A stretch of DNA of 64,000 nucleotides from Rhynchopus sp. YZ270_cl-10 (GCA_964035575.1 OZ037865.1:558001-622000), one strand, 5' to 3'; numbered from the stretch's first letter, positions 21,321 to 32,451 are shown. Translations and numbers: made by a program. The notes: generated from the letters alone by a model not told the origin.

Positions 21321-22069
21321 GCTTGGGAGTGCAAGAATTGTTTCATATACTAACTATTCTACTGAATAGAAGGTATAATAGGGTGCACTAAATGTACCCT
21401 ATTGCCTGGAAGAAGAAAAGTTGAAAGGTAAAGCCTCTCTTGCATACACATCTGTTCCCAAAGTGTCACGTGTCGTTCCCTCACCCCCCCTTTCTTGTAG
21501 TTGTTTGATGCGTTGACGCTTCCATACACTATCTCTCACCTTTTGGGTGGTGCTGTGCAGCACGACGTGACACTTTCCGCTCACAAAGTGGTGTGCGTAG
21601 AAAAAAAAAGTGAACCACCAAAAATAAAATAAAATAGAATACAACAAACGAACACCCTCTGATGTAGGATACAAGAAAACTTTGGTCATACAAAAAGAAG
21701 AAGAACAAGAAGAAGAAGAACAAGAAGGGGTACTTGAAAAGATCTTGGGTACCATCAGGACAATAAAGAACAAATGTTTTGTAAAGTGTGGACACCAAAG
21801 TGACCAAATAACATTTGGAAATGTGCAGTACAGTACACAGGATACTCCGATAGGGTATCGCTAAATAAATGCAGCAAAAAAAAACAAAAAAAAACGGTAG
21901 TTTTTTTTTGAAGGTTTTGTTGGCACGGTGCAAGCACCTTGTTTGATGATCTGTCGGTTTCAGTGTAGCCGCCAGTCAAGACAGCCTTCATTATTTCTTT
22001 GCGTAAGTACCATTTTTTGGTGAAAATTGTTGTTACAAAAAAAAGAAGATCGAGAGAGGAAAAAAGAGA

Positions 22070-22205
22070 AGTTGAAAGTGCAAACGCATGACCGTTAATC
22101 GGCGGACGCAGGCACTGGTTCTCCACGGGTTCGAACCCCCCAGAGAGCACTTCATTGGCATGCACACGGATACCACGAGGGAGGCTGTAAGCAGGAACAT
22201 AATCA
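22070..22205 (+). repeat. tRNA-like hairpin repeat (family C), best copy
   Basis: A 77-nt core (22076-22152) closed by AAGTGC / GCACTT. TTCTC pairs with GAGAG around GGGTTCGAACCCC, a sequence that meets the tRNA B-box consensus. The 3' tail TTCATTGGCATGCACACGG is shared with the 1325 copy. Confidence 0.7.
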
Positions 22206-22564
22206 TTGTCCCAGACACGTTTTTACTTGGTGATAGTTCGTTTTACAACCAAGAAAAACGACCAAATAAAAAAAAAAAAATAAACTGAAGGAGAAAGAAC
22301 TGGACGAGAAAGAAAGAAACTTGAAAGATGGATGTGAACAAAATACGCCTTTTTTCCTTTTTTTTGTAGAATCAATCACCTGTCCGAGGACGGATTCTGT
22401 ACACAAAGTCGCCCGAAGGCTACCAAATTTCAAAGGTATAGATGCAGATCATCCTCAGCCCAATGAAATTGCTTTAAAGACAACACATGGTTGCTGCTTT
22501 CTCCATAAAGGGGCAATGATGTTTTTTTTCTTTGTTGTTTTGTTTGCAAATTTCTTCCCTTCCC

Positions 22565-23983
22565 TCATCTCACAGTACCATGCTCTCTGTATGAAGGAAA
22601 CCTGGCGTACACTCGCGGTGTCTTTACCTTACGTGTGGTGCGAGAGACAGCCTCTCTGCAGGCCAACTTGATGGAAGCGGATGTGGCTGGTGGGGGTGGG
22701 GTGTGCCCACCTACGGGGAACAGTACTGCCTGTGGAGTGGCCACTCCGTCTGCCTCAATGGTGTTTAGGTCGGACATCAGCAATTCTGCAAGGTTGTGAT
22801 GAGATAAATATACTCAAAAGAGAAAATTTTGAAGATAACCCTGCACAAAAACACCAAAGGAAAGTTAAGATGAACGTAAGCCTTGCGTTTGACAGAATAT
22901 ATCGAGGGGGTGTATTTTTTTTTTTTTTTTTGTTGCCACACCTGAACTCATCTCCTCCTTTCGTAGGCAGGGAGCGCTGTTCCGCTTCTTCTCGCTTTTG
23001 ACAGTTCTGCTTGGTGTGTTGCGTGATGTCAGGCAGCTTTGTACACATCCTTCCGACGACGTTAATAAATCCCTTGCCGACAACCACCCTCTCTCCACAG
23101 ATGGGCTCCCCTGCCGGACATGAGGTACACTGTTCGCCCTTTGAAACCGCTCCGTCTTGTCTTGCCCGAGAATCGACCCCGACTCGTAGGCTGCAAGCTT
23201 TGAGACTGCCTCCTTCGCCTTCGAGGCAAGAAGCTTTATTGTATTGCGGAGGGATTGGCTGACGTCTTCTTGCTGCAGTCTGAGCTTTTCTGTGTCGATT
23301 TCGGGGGTTGAGGAGTACTCTGCTACAAAAAACCCTTTCAACGCTGCACGCTCCGCATCCGCATCAACCAGACTGTCCGTCAACCCTGCCACCTTGTCTA
23401 GCAACCGATGATTCCAATCCTGCAAAAAAAACACCAAATCTGTCAACGAAAACAACCCAAGAGGACCGCGTCTCTTATGAGGCGGGTCTATCGAGGCGCT
23501 GTTTCTTTTAAAAGCAGAGATAGTGTCGGAGGAGGTTTTGCAGTCTTCTGTTAATATTGCTATGTTGTGAGAGAGGTTGTCCCTTTGCGATTCAGAGAGA
23601 ACTTCAAAATATTTCTGTTGAGAGTCTAAAGGGGGAGATGGAGAGCTTGGGGCGCTCACAGCGTTAGTGCTATGCGAGAAACGGTAAAAATTGCTAATAC
23701 CAGCAAGGTTTTCTGCCAGCACCACCTTCCGCATTTGGCTCACCTTTTCGCTAAGTCTCTGCGCCTCAGCGGTCTTCTCCTTCAACTGTGCGCGCAATAC
23801 TGTAATCTGCCTTTGCAATGCTTTCTCCTGTTCTGTACACAAAGCCTCTTCAGGAGGCGCCTTACAACTGAACCACGCCTTCCTTGGTGGGCTAACCGAA
23901 GCATGCGAGGAACCCCGCGCGCTACGTTGCGTCTGTCCACGTTGCGGGTTGATCTGGTTTTGCATTAAACTCTTTTGAGTCAT
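22565..23983 (-). CDS. Coiled-coil protein, unrecognised, one cis intron
   Basis: Exon 1 (23983-22942) ends in phase 1 at TTCAG|GTGTGG. The intron 22941-22786 ends in AACCTTGCAG and exon 2 (22785-22565) continues in phase 1, giving about 420 residues. The N-terminus is disordered; coiled coil lies at about 50-90 (EQEKALQRQITVLRAQLKEK) and 190-275. The C-terminus is basic and S/T-rich, ending in KTPRVYARFPSYREHG. The intron holds an A run of about 18 near its donor and a family D hairpin near its acceptor. A TTTTTTTTGCAG at about 23420 inside exon 1 could be a second acceptor, but no good donor was found, so it is left in the coding sequence. Confidence 0.65.
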
Positions 23984-23996
23984 ATTTTTGAAAATT

Positions 23997-24020
23997 CTGT
24001 GGAAATTTGGAGATAATGTT
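23997..24020 (-). promoter_or_regulatory. Trans-splice acceptor of the 22565-23983 gene
   Basis: Minus-strand CTCCAAATTTCCACAG ends at 23997; a 13-nt leader follows. Confidence 0.65.
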
Positions 24021-25261
24021 TACTCCATTTTTTGGTGTATTGTCTGTGGTGAGGTTTATTGGGAGGTATATGGCTTAAATTTGAGTGAATATGATGAAGA
24101 AGCAGTGTGAAGAGACGTTCGAAGTGCAGAGATTTATACACAGTAGTAGAACCGAAACGTCACTTTTTGAACAAAAACAAAAACCTTTGTAGATTTGAAG
24201 AAAATATTTTTTTGGGGCTTGGTGACCTCCCCTACGCCTCTTGGCTTTGTGAGTTATATCACAGCAGGAAAAACATAATGTCGAAACATTGTGTACTCAA
24301 GAATGCGCCGAGGGGACAGCCTTCCCTTATGACTATGGTATTTTCACAGCGGATGAGGGAAAGAACAAAGAGCGTGCGAGATGAGCTTCCATCCGACCCC
24401 ACATACAACACGGAGTACGAGTAGTGGAGAAGCGATCTCTTCTCTTTGGAGAAGGTCAAGAAGGAAGGACAAAGAAGGTTGTCACAGAATTGAAGGACTT
24501 CCTCACGTTGCAAGGTCGCGTGCATGGAGATAAAGCTCACCACAACTGGGCGCTGTTCGAAGAAAAGCTGATAACTAATCTCAGGATTTCACACATGGCT
24601 GTGAACGAGGATCGAGAACCACAAAGAAAAAGAAGCGCAGAAAAGCCGACGTCACTGATGAAGTCACCACCTTCGCCATTCAAAAGAACTCGGCAGGAAA
24701 ACAAAAAAAAATGAATCGCAACTTGAAGAACCACGATCCCTACCACAAGAAGCACAAAGTACAAACCGACTTTGGTGACGCAAGACCAACATTGAGGATC
24801 AGCTTGGCAGTATGGACATGAAGCCCGACATATATGAAAGCAATAGGTACGCGATATTAGTGGCATCAGCGTGCTCGAGAGCATGACCAATCGGCTCTAT
24901 TCGAATGGAAAAGAAAATACCAAAGGAAATCGTTTTGAAGGAGAGAGTTATGTGTGGGGTAAAAAAAAGGGGGGGTGGTTTCGTTATCATGTCAGTTCTT
25001 AGAATAGACACTTTTTTTCTATAATACAATTCAGGCTTTTTTCTAAATCGGGTCCAAAATTTCCCAAAAACCGAAAATCAATAGTAAAAAAAGTGCGCAA
25101 CATACCTGTGCATTTTCCCCCAAAAAAAGTGCGTTTTGTCGCATTTCCGAGCCGATCCCGGCATGTGGTGGGGTCATTTTGGAAAAATGGACATTTTTTT
25201 GAGTAGTTGAATTTTCTCACGGTTTTTTTTTGCAAACCGGGTTTCCTTACTAAATCGGAGA

Positions 25262-25430
25262 AACTCACATTTCATAGTAAACGTACTATAGCGTGTTTTT
25301 TGCACACACATGTGACCCCACCGTGGAGAGCAATTGGCTCGCGCAATCAAAAGAAAGCAGAGAAAAGGGGGAAAAAAAAAGACAAAAGTTGGGTACCGTG
25401 CGCCTGCGGCGCTACCTACTGTTCTCAATC
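25262..25430 (+). repeat. Direct repeat, copy 1 of 2
   Basis: From TTTCATAGTAAACGTACT through CACACATGTGACCCCACCG to GTGCGCCTGCGGCGCTACC. Copy 2 is at 25639-25792. The TGGCTCG and GGGGTCACATGT parts also occur inverted at about 2640-2690. Confidence 0.75.
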
Positions 25431-25638
25431 AAGAACTGAAAATGACCCTTCTTTACGAGAATCGGCAGTCTCGAAAAGTGCACAGGAATAAAAAATGGTG
25501 AAAACTTAAATACCGAAAAATCGTCCATTTTTCCAAAATGACCCCATCACTTTCTGCAATTGCACCGCATCGGACGATACGCTCAAAAACGCCTCCCTTT
25601 TTTCGTGATCTGGGAACATGCTTGCATAGAATCTCATA

Positions 25639-25792
25639 TTTCATAGTAAGGGTACTTTAGCGTGTTTTTGCGCACACATGTGACCCCACCGTGGAGAGCA
25701 ATCGGCTCGTACAATCAAAAGAACGCAGAGAAAAGGGAAAAAGAGAAGATAAAAGTTGGGCACCGTGCGCCTGCGGCGCTACCTACTGTTCA
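25639..25792 (+). repeat. Direct repeat, copy 2 of 2
   Basis: The same order of blocks as copy 1 with scattered differences. Followed by GACCCTTGTTTACGAGTATG, which is present inverted at about 2180-2200. Confidence 0.75.
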
Positions 25793-26348
25793 GTGGTGTC
25801 AAAAACACCACCATTTCATCTGAAGCTGGGTTTTCAGACCTGAAAATGACCCTTGTTTACGAGTATGGGTTCATATTTTGTGAAAATTTAAGTCACTAAA
25901 ATTTTGTCCATATCCCCACCACAGCCTGGGATTGGCTCGGAAATGCCACAAAACACTGTTTTTTCACCCCCTGGTGCACAGCTGTTTCAGGTACGTTTTT
26001 TGGTACCGTTTTTCCATTTTTTCGCCGATTTTCCCCAAAATTAGCGCGACCCCTGAAATAGAACTGTGTTATTTTTTTCTTCAAAAATGTTGTTTTTGGA
26101 CAGTTTGAGGACATGACGACCACCATTTTTTTTCTCGGTCACTTTATCCCTAAGAAACCCACCTACCTTCTACCGAGTAAAAAAAGTGCGCTGGGTGGGA
26201 CCTTAAAGCCGGGAAATAAAGTGCGCACATTTTATTTTTTCAAAACCCCAATATCAATACCTGATTTAGAAAAAAGCCTGATACAATTTGCCACCCTTTT
26301 TTTTTGTACAGAACCTACATCGGGTAGGCGAAAAAACTCCAAGCAAAA

Positions 26349-27731
26349 TCAGTCATAATCAAATTCATCCATTGAAACACGCGACATTAATGAGGAAATA
26401 CCACGGGCGGAGACTCCTCCCCCTCCACCACCACCACCTGCTCCACCAAAATTTTGATTGAGCAGATTTGAAAAAGATTCACCTCTCGCCCGAGACGACG
26501 CTGGTGTTATACCACTGCGTCCCAACACTCCATCGGAGAGTTGCTCGGTATCTAACTGGCGTGGCTTCGGGAGGGTTCGCTTGACCCCTTCCCCTGCGAA
26601 AGAGGCGCGGAGGGTTGGGGAGATGAGGCGGGCTCCTCCTCCTCCTCCTCCTCCTCCTCCACCCCCTCCACGTATAACAGTATTTTGCCTTGGAGGTACT
26701 ATCTCTTCTGAAGAAGCTGCATCAAATAGCCGGAGAAGCGTTTCATAGACTGTGATAGCATCTTCACAACAGTCGTCCATCAGATGAGGCAGCAGCTTTA
26801 TTGCAGTGGAGCGAGGAAGGCTGAGGATGATGTTGTCGAAGAGAAGGGAGAGTGTATTGTAGAGGGGGCTGTCCTGTTTGAGAGTAGATTCAGGGGTATC
26901 TGCGTCTAGGTGGCGGAGGAGTCCGGTCATATGACGGAAGCAACGTACTGCGACAATGACAGAGCGGCAGACTGCAAGGTGGGGTAAAACCCATAGAGCA
27001 GAGGCATCATGGTAATTTGCAAACACAACGTTTACTTCAACCCAATCCGCTTCGGAATAGTGCTTCCACTCTCCTGGATTCAATCTCTGTTGTTCGTTTA
27101 ACAATCTATCGTCTCCTCCAAAACTCACAGCACGCCCTGAAAATGACGCAAAATATGCTCCCCAATCCAATCCTCGAGTTAACACCGAAAGAAGACTCAC
27201 TACAAACCCATCATCCGGGGGTTTTTTAAAGAGACTCTGTTGGGATGACACCATAGGGCTGCTTACCATTGGCGTTGCGGGGTTTAATGGAAGGTTTAAA
27301 GGAGGGTTGGATGGAGGGGGGAAAGACGTATTGGGTGTTTGCAGAAGAGAGAGCATCGCTGGGGAGAGAAACTCTTGGCCTGCGGGGTTGGAAAGAAGGG
27401 GGTATGGAAAGCGGTGTTGCATAACTCCAAGGACGTCATCGGAGCGGAGAACGGTGGTGCCATATTGGGTGCTCGCGTGGGGTAGGGCAGTGGTAGTGGC
27501 CGACGCGCATCGGGCCTGGAGTTCAATAGATCGTTTTCTGTCTTCCGCCCGTTCAGCTTTGACCTCGCGAATCGATGCCTTCACAGTTTCTATTCCACCC
27601 CGTACCGCTTCGACCAAAGCGCGATACACTGCACGCTCTTCAGGGGTATGCGCATGGCGTATCCTCCGCAGTCCATCCTTCTCCGCTTCTTCAAGTGTTT
27701 TTAAACGTTTTCGATGTGTTCGAAGAGACAT
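26349..27731 (-). CDS. Unrecognised protein with helical N-terminus and glycine-rich C-terminus
   Basis: 460 residues from the first ATG after the pyrimidine-rich leader (27731); the frame is open further upstream through low-complexity leader sequence. Residues 1-75 are charged and helical (LEEAEKDGLRRIRHAHTPEE). A P/S/N-rich linker comes next, then a folded middle of about 170-340 with W and F residues (RGLDWGAYFASFSGRAVSFG, CFRHMTGLLRHLD, STAIKLLPHLMDDCCEDAI) that looks like a helical repeat. The tail has two glycine runs encoded by CCT/CCA (minus GGN) repeats. The tracts may be slippage-prone. No domain identified. Confidence 0.65.
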   Translation of the reverse strand: MSLRTHRKRLKTLEEAEKDGLRRIRHAHTPEERAVYRALVEAVRGGIETVKASIREVKAERAEDRKRSIELQARCASATTTALPHASTQYGTTVLRSDDVLGVMQHRFPYPLLSNPAGQEFLSPAMLSLLQTPNTSFPPPSNPPLNLPLNPATPMVSSPMVSSQQSLFKKPPDDGFVVSLLSVLTRGLDWGAYFASFSGRAVSFGGDDRLLNEQQRLNPGEWKHYSEADWVEVNVVFANYHDASALWVLPHLAVCRSVIVAVRCFRHMTGLLRHLDADTPESTLKQDSPLYNTLSLLFDNIILSLPRSTAIKLLPHLMDDCCEDAITVYETLLRLFDAASSEEIVPPRQNTVIRGGGGGGGGGGGGARLISPTLRASFAGEGVKRTLPKPRQLDTEQLSDGVLGRSGITPASSRARGESFSNLLNQNFGGAGGGGGGGGVSARGISSLMSRVSMDEFDYD

Positions 27732-27869
27732 TTTTTTGAGGAGGAAGGGGGTGGAAGGGGGGTGGGGGAGTGTGGGGGTGGGGGTAGGAAAGAAGCGATG
27801 TTCTTGTGTAGTGTAGAGTATGAGGCTGAAATGTGAAGGTGGAGGGAGAATTGTTGTGGTAACTTTATT

Positions 27870-27908
<39 letters not shown>

Positions 27909-28139
27909 TTTTTTTTTTAATAGAGTTGTCTGCATCTCAGTCGATCCTATGCAAAGGGTGGGACGGCCCGTACCATTTAAAAAAAAATGTATTTTTTCAT
28001 TACCCTCCCCCTCCTTTCCCCCCCCAACCCCATAGTATGCGACAGCAAAATAAAGCCAAACGGCATTCACTCCACTTGTCGCCCCAATCGGATGTCGTGG
28101 TGGATACCACGCTCTTCTTTTCCCCCCATCCTCTCCATT
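27732..28139. other. Intergenic with (GA)n tract and acceptor region
   Basis: On the minus strand a (CT)n run (27870-27903) comes before CACATTTCAG (about 27830), a likely trans-splice acceptor about 95 nt from the ATG. No other feature seen. Confidence 0.5.
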
Positions 28140-28913
28140 TCATTTCTTTACACTAGATTGAAACTGCGACAGCCGCGCGCTAAATGCGGACATATTTGCT
28201 GTTGCTGCTGGAGACATCGACGGAGGGGGTGCAGACGGCATTCCCATCGGCAACCCTAAGGCTGACAGCCGCCCCGTTGTCAGCTGCGTATTCGTTCCTG
28301 CATATGATTCCACTAAATTCTTTGCCGGAATCTTCGCAGGGTGGCTGTAGTAGCTGACTGCACCACTTCCCCTCTCTGTTGGCCCCTTTGCCGTGAGGTT
28401 TACTTGGGTTGATTCAAGAACCTGAAAGTCTACTACACCATTCGTCCCTAACCCGGGGGCATCCGCACTGCTCTCTGTTTCAAGAAGTTGAGTGCGCAGT
28501 TGTACCAGAGAGTCATGAATAGCTAAGGGAAGGTCTCCTCCAGAAACCTCCGCTGCACGAAGCTCCGCACAGAGGAGCTCCCCTTTGGAAGGGTCGGTCT
28601 CCTGGTCAGGGATGTAGCTGCTGTTCCAGCGGCCGAAGATCTTCATGGGATCGTATTTCCAGCCGCCTCCTCCGGTGGTGCGTCTGCGTTTGCTTGGGTT
28701 GTACTGTCCAGGGTCTACGTATACACTGAATCCTTTTGCTCGTTTTAAAGGGTTGTATTCGCCCGCAACAACCACCTTTGCTGCAGCGGAGGGTTCAGCT
28801 TGCCCAGCGCCGCCCTCATTTGCTGCGTCAGCGACTGAGTCAGTAGTAGAAGGGTCGCTATGACGCTCTGCTGTTGCGCCGTCATTAAACAACGCGCTTT
28901 CGTCGGATGACAT
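28140..28913 (-). CDS. Unrecognised protein with three YNP/YDP-K motifs
   Basis: 257 residues. An acidic, serine-rich first 45 residues, then three evenly spaced motifs between residues 52 and 90: EYNPLKRAK, QYNPSKRRR and KYDPMKIFG. A charged helix follows (ELLCAELRAAEVSGGDLPLA), then a P/S/M-rich tail ending in SARLSQFQSSVKK. The KR-rich repeats could be nuclear localisation or RNA-binding motifs. I do not recognise the family. The start is the ATG 24 nt after a strong acceptor; the frame is open upstream but crosses that acceptor. Confidence 0.65.
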   Translation of the reverse strand: MSSDESALFNDGATAERHSDPSTTDSVADAANEGGAGQAEPSAAAKVVVAGEYNPLKRAKGFSVYVDPGQYNPSKRRRTTGGGGWKYDPMKIFGRWNSSYIPDQETDPSKGELLCAELRAAEVSGGDLPLAIHDSLVQLRTQLLETESSADAPGLGTNGVVDFQVLESTQVNLTAKGPTERGSGAVSYYSHPAKIPAKNLVESYAGTNTQLTTGRLSALGLPMGMPSAPPPSMSPAATANMSAFSARLSQFQSSVKK

Positions 28914-28937
28914 TTTATTTTTTTTTGTTTTTTTCTC

Positions 28938-28990
28938 CTGAAAGATTTGAAGTGATTGGGAAGGGGAGAGAGAGAGAGAGGGAGAGTATT
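28938..28990 (-). promoter_or_regulatory. Trans-splice acceptor of the YNP-motif gene
   Basis: Minus-strand (CT)n tract then CCAATCACTTCAAATCTTTC and AG at 28938. The cleanest polypyrimidine-AG arrangement in the window. Confidence 0.8.
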
Positions 28991-29549
28991 TCAAGAAAAA
29001 AATTGAAGAATTTCTGGGAAGGCCTTTGAAATGAAGGGGGGAAGAGGGGGAGGAGGGGGAGGAGAGAAAGATAACATTTTGTAAGATGAATGTCACAAAA
29101 AATATCAAAAGGAGACTCTAAAAAGGTTGAAAATATGTCGCATGAGAAAAAGGAAAAAACGCAATAGCAAAAATAAAAGAAGGTTGAGATGAATCTAAGC
29201 TTCGCTTTTTTGGATCGTCACCTCAAAAATAGTAGTGGTTCATGCAGACACCTCGCTAACCTCATGTACGATGATAGCCTCGGATGAAAGCACAAAGACG
29301 AGAGAAAAAAATTACAGATATGTGAGAGCAAATGGACCAAAAAAAAGAGAAATAGCGGTCTGTAGAGAAAGGTTGGCTGTATTGTTGGCATCCAAGGATG
29401 GTGTCCACTTTATGACAATTTTTTTTGCTTTTTTGGAATTCGTTTCAACGCTGAGCACTTTTTTTGGCACCAAGAAAGTGTCAGCACAAGAGACTACTCC
29501 GTTGTCGTGGAACGCTGTTATCGCAGAGAGGTTGGTTTGGTTTTGCTTT

Positions 29550-29757
29550 CTTTTGAAAACTTGGTAATAGTAGTGTAGCCACCCTAGTACATACTGTGGT
29601 AAACAGAAACCTTTGGTTCGTCGTGTGGGAGGGCCCTTAAAAAAAGTGGCACTTTTGGTTCGTCGATGTTCGTCGAATGTCGACAAACCAAAATGATGAA
29701 CCAATGATTCGTCTGCACCGTGTGCCTAGAGTGTCCTCCACTATACATTTTTTTCTT
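29550..29757 (+). mobile_element. Family A foldback with enlarged loop
   Basis: Ends as in family A (GAAAACTTGG, AGTGTAGCCACCCTAG on the left; CTAGAGTGTCCTCCACTATA on the right). The arms are built of TTGGTTCRTC words: one direct at about 29610, others at 29650-29710 partly inverted. Confidence 0.7.
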
Positions 29758-30240
29758 TTAGACTACTATCGGTCAGCTGACCCACTGACCCGGCCAAGCT
29801 AGTCCCCTGCTATCACAAGATAGCGGGGTTTCTTCACAGGATCCATAAAAGAGCCCTGTTATCGTAAGAGTGGGAGGGAAAATATGGACGCAATGTAAAA
29901 TACTGAGGGCAGAGGGTTCGCCTTCTGCCACTCAGATCGCCGGGATTGCCAAAAGGAAGGAGAGGCAAAGGGGGGGTTGATAGAACATCAGTTTGATTTG
30001 TTTTGTTTATTTTGAAAACTTGGTTGTATTAGTGTAGCCACCCTAGACATACTTGTCCCCCCAATATGGGGAGGCCCTATTCCCCCATATTTTGGTACCC
30101 TACACTTTTGTGGCAAATATGGGGGAAATATGGGGGGAATACAGCAGGAATACTGCACAAATATGGGGGAATATGGGGGATTATGGGGGAATATGGGGGA
30201 ATATGGGGGAAATATGGGGGTGTTTTCCTATTGTTTTCCT

Positions 30241-30532
30241 AGTGTACTAGTGTACTAGTGTACTAGTGTACTAGTGTACTAGTGTACTAGTGTACTAGTG
30301 TACTAGTGTACTAGTGTACTAGTGTACTAGTGTACTAGTGTACTAGTGTACTAGTGTACTAGTGTACTAGTGTACTAGTGTACTAGTGTACTAGTGTACT
30401 AGTGTACTAGTGTACTAGTGTACTAGTGTACTAGTGTACTAGTGTACTAGTGTACTAGTGTACTAGTGTACTAGTGTACTAGTGTACTAGTGTACTAGTG
30501 TACTAGTGTACTAGTGTACTAGTGTACTAGTA
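30241..30532 (+). repeat. Tandem array, 8-bp unit AGTGTACT, about 36 copies
   Basis: Perfect units by eye over 292 bp. Confidence 0.95.
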
Positions 30533-30847
30533 AGTGGGCTATAGGTCAAACGCAGGGGCAATGCTAACCCGTCTGTGTCGAGGGCCTTATCGATGGCACC
30601 GGAAGGCCCGATGTCGTGAAGCTTTGTGTTGAAACCATCCGGGCGGTTAGGTCTGTTGATGCCTGACACCGGTGGCAAAACAGGGGAGTCTGAGAGGAAC
30701 TCATAATGTTACCCTTCTTTCTGCCCATACCAAAACGTCAGCAGGTTTGCCCTTCTTACAGGGACTTACAACCATGTAATCCTCATGCGTCAGAGAAACG
30801 TCGAAAATTGTGTTGGAGGGGTGGGTAGGTAAGTAACGTACAGAAGC

Positions 30848-31004
30848 AGTACACCAGTACACCAGTACACCAGTACACCAGTACACCAGTACACCAGTAC
30901 ACCAGTACACCAGTACACCAGTACACCAGTACACCAGTACACCAGTACACCAGTACACCAGTACACCAGTACACCAGTACACCAGTACACCAGTACACCA
31001 GTAC
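30848..31004 (+). repeat. Tandem array, 8-bp unit ACACCAGT, about 20 copies
   Basis: Perfect units by eye; the inverted near-counterpart of the array at 30241-30532. Confidence 0.95.
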
Positions 31005-32364
31005 ATCTATTCCCCCATAAAAAATATGGGGGAAATATGGGGAAAATATGGGGGAATATGGGGGGGAAAATCCCCCATATTTCCCCCATATTTTCCCCAT
31101 ATTTTACCCCTCCCCATAATGGGGGGACAAGTATGCCTAGAGTGTGCTCCACTATACTATATATTTTTTTTTCACTGTATCCTACCGAGGTAGGCGTGAC
31201 GCTGACTACACAGTAATGTTTTTGGCAGCCGCGCCATTACTGCCTCTAGCTTTTTGTTTTCAACTTACCTTCCTTCACCCCCCTGTAAGGGTAACCGTAG
31301 GTGAAGTAAGGTATAGTATTGAAATCGATATGGGGGGGGAGTAAAGGGTCAATATTACAAACCCGGATTTTGAGGAAAATTTTGGCCAAAAATGGGCCCC
31401 ACGTATAAGCAACCGGGCTCATATTTCTCAAAATTTAAGTGGTCAAAAAATTGTCCAATTTTCGAGATTGACCCCACCACTGCACGGGCGGAGCCCAAAA
31501 ATGCAAATAAGGACCCTTTTTAATTTGTTCTCTTGAAATGTGTAATTTCAAGTTTTCTAGAAAAAATAACAACTGATCCTACAAGGGTTGAAGGAAGGTG
31601 TGTGGAAAACAACAACAAAACAAGGAATTGCTAAGAAAAATAACGAGGTGTGCTGTGGGAAACTCCGCGCGATTTTCGAAACCAACATAGCAGCCTGGCG
31701 CTTTGCTGGGTGGTGCTGATGCGCATGGTGTGATCGACGACAGTTCGTCGTGTGTTCCTTGCGCACTCCTCCTCCGGAGACGATGAGTGGGAGGCTGTGG
31801 ACGACAACGAGGTGGAACACGCCGACCATCGATCGAGCAAATGGTGCTGGACGAAGAGGGGTCTGAGGATGACAGCCCCCGTTCTTGAACGTTTCAAGTG
31901 CAGGCGTCCCAGTGGTTGTGGCAGCGTTTTCGCATACCTGCAGAAGAGCAGAGTGTAGATTATTTCTACAGGGCGGTGTTCTTAGCAGAGTGTGTCCCCC
32001 ATAACCACAGCACACCCTGTTTTTTTTCTGATAGCAATTACTTGTTTTTGATGGTTTTGCTTTTTTGTTTTGCTTTGTTTTGTGACATACCTTCCCCTTT
32101 ATATGCCGGTTCACTCTCAAAAAAGAGAGTATTTTATTTTGTTTTGAAAATACGAAAAAAAAGGGGGGCTGGCTTTGCAAGGTCCGTGCATTAGCCGCCT
32201 TATTAAAAAATTAACCGTTGAGACTCAATGAGTCCAACAAAGAAAAAAAAATGGTAGTTATTGATGCAGACACCTTTGACTGACCCACGATGCCAGCCAT
32301 CCGGATGAAAGCACAAAAAGATAAATCTACGCTTCCCCAAAAAAATGGGGGAACGGGGGGGGAT

Positions 32365-32451
32365 CTAGGTTGTAAAAAAACGAATAATTCGTATAATTAA
32401 TTATACGAAATAATACGGTATTCGGGGCCGAGCACGTATATTACAACCTAG
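32365..32451. repeat. Short palindromic element
   Basis: Inverted ends CTAGGTTGTAA / TTACAACCTAG with a perfect 22-bp palindrome (32388-32409, centre AATTAATT) inside. Confidence 0.75.

Larger units (their letters stand above)
20191..22564. other. Intergenic with several structured repeats
   Basis: Holds family D (20586-20635), three family C copies (20644-20735, 21246-21320, 22070-22205), and a TCACCTGTCCGAGGACGG repeat (22366-22426; also at 46272-46340). ORFs here are low-complexity. No gene supported. Confidence 0.6.
24021..26348. other. Intergenic; possible plus-strand gene remnant and repeat pair
   Basis: 24281-24714 carries two adjoining plus-strand open stretches (MSKHCVLKNAPRGQPSLMTM; KKVVTELKDFLTLQGRVHG) with ordinary amino-acid composition but no recognised domain, against the direction of all other genes. 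25.1-26.1 kb holds the GACCCCAC-box repeats. No gene asserted. Confidence 0.4.
30009..31165 (+). mobile_element. 1.1-kb family A foldback carrying two inverted 8-bp arrays
   Basis: Left end AGTGTAGCCACCCTAGACAT, then ACTTGTCCCCCC; right end ACAAGTATGCCTAGAGTGTG then CTCCACTATA. The two ends are inverted copies. Inside each come ATATGGGG words in inverted orientation (30060-30230 and 31018-31125), then an array: AGTGTACT on the left, ACACCAGT on the right. Read on the opposite strand the right unit is ACTGGTGT, which differs from the left unit (as ACTAGTGT) by one base. The 30533-30847 centre has no recognised gene. Confidence 0.8.

Noticed and set aside
22076-22152. tRNA gene
   Set aside because: A B-box-like GGTTCGAACCC is present, but no normal D-arm or anticodon arm forms, and copies diverge with changing stems. 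Kept as a tRNA-like repeat.
30241-31004. CRISPR array
   Set aside because: Uniform tandem units with no spacers, in a eukaryotic context.
30701-31152. CTGVLVYW-repeat ORFs
   Set aside because: Artefact of the ACACCAGT array.
31557-32180. Minus-strand ORF of 207 codons as a gene
   Set aside because: Two or three frames look equally coding-like between 31640 and 31960 and no domain is visible; noted only as a possible exon region.
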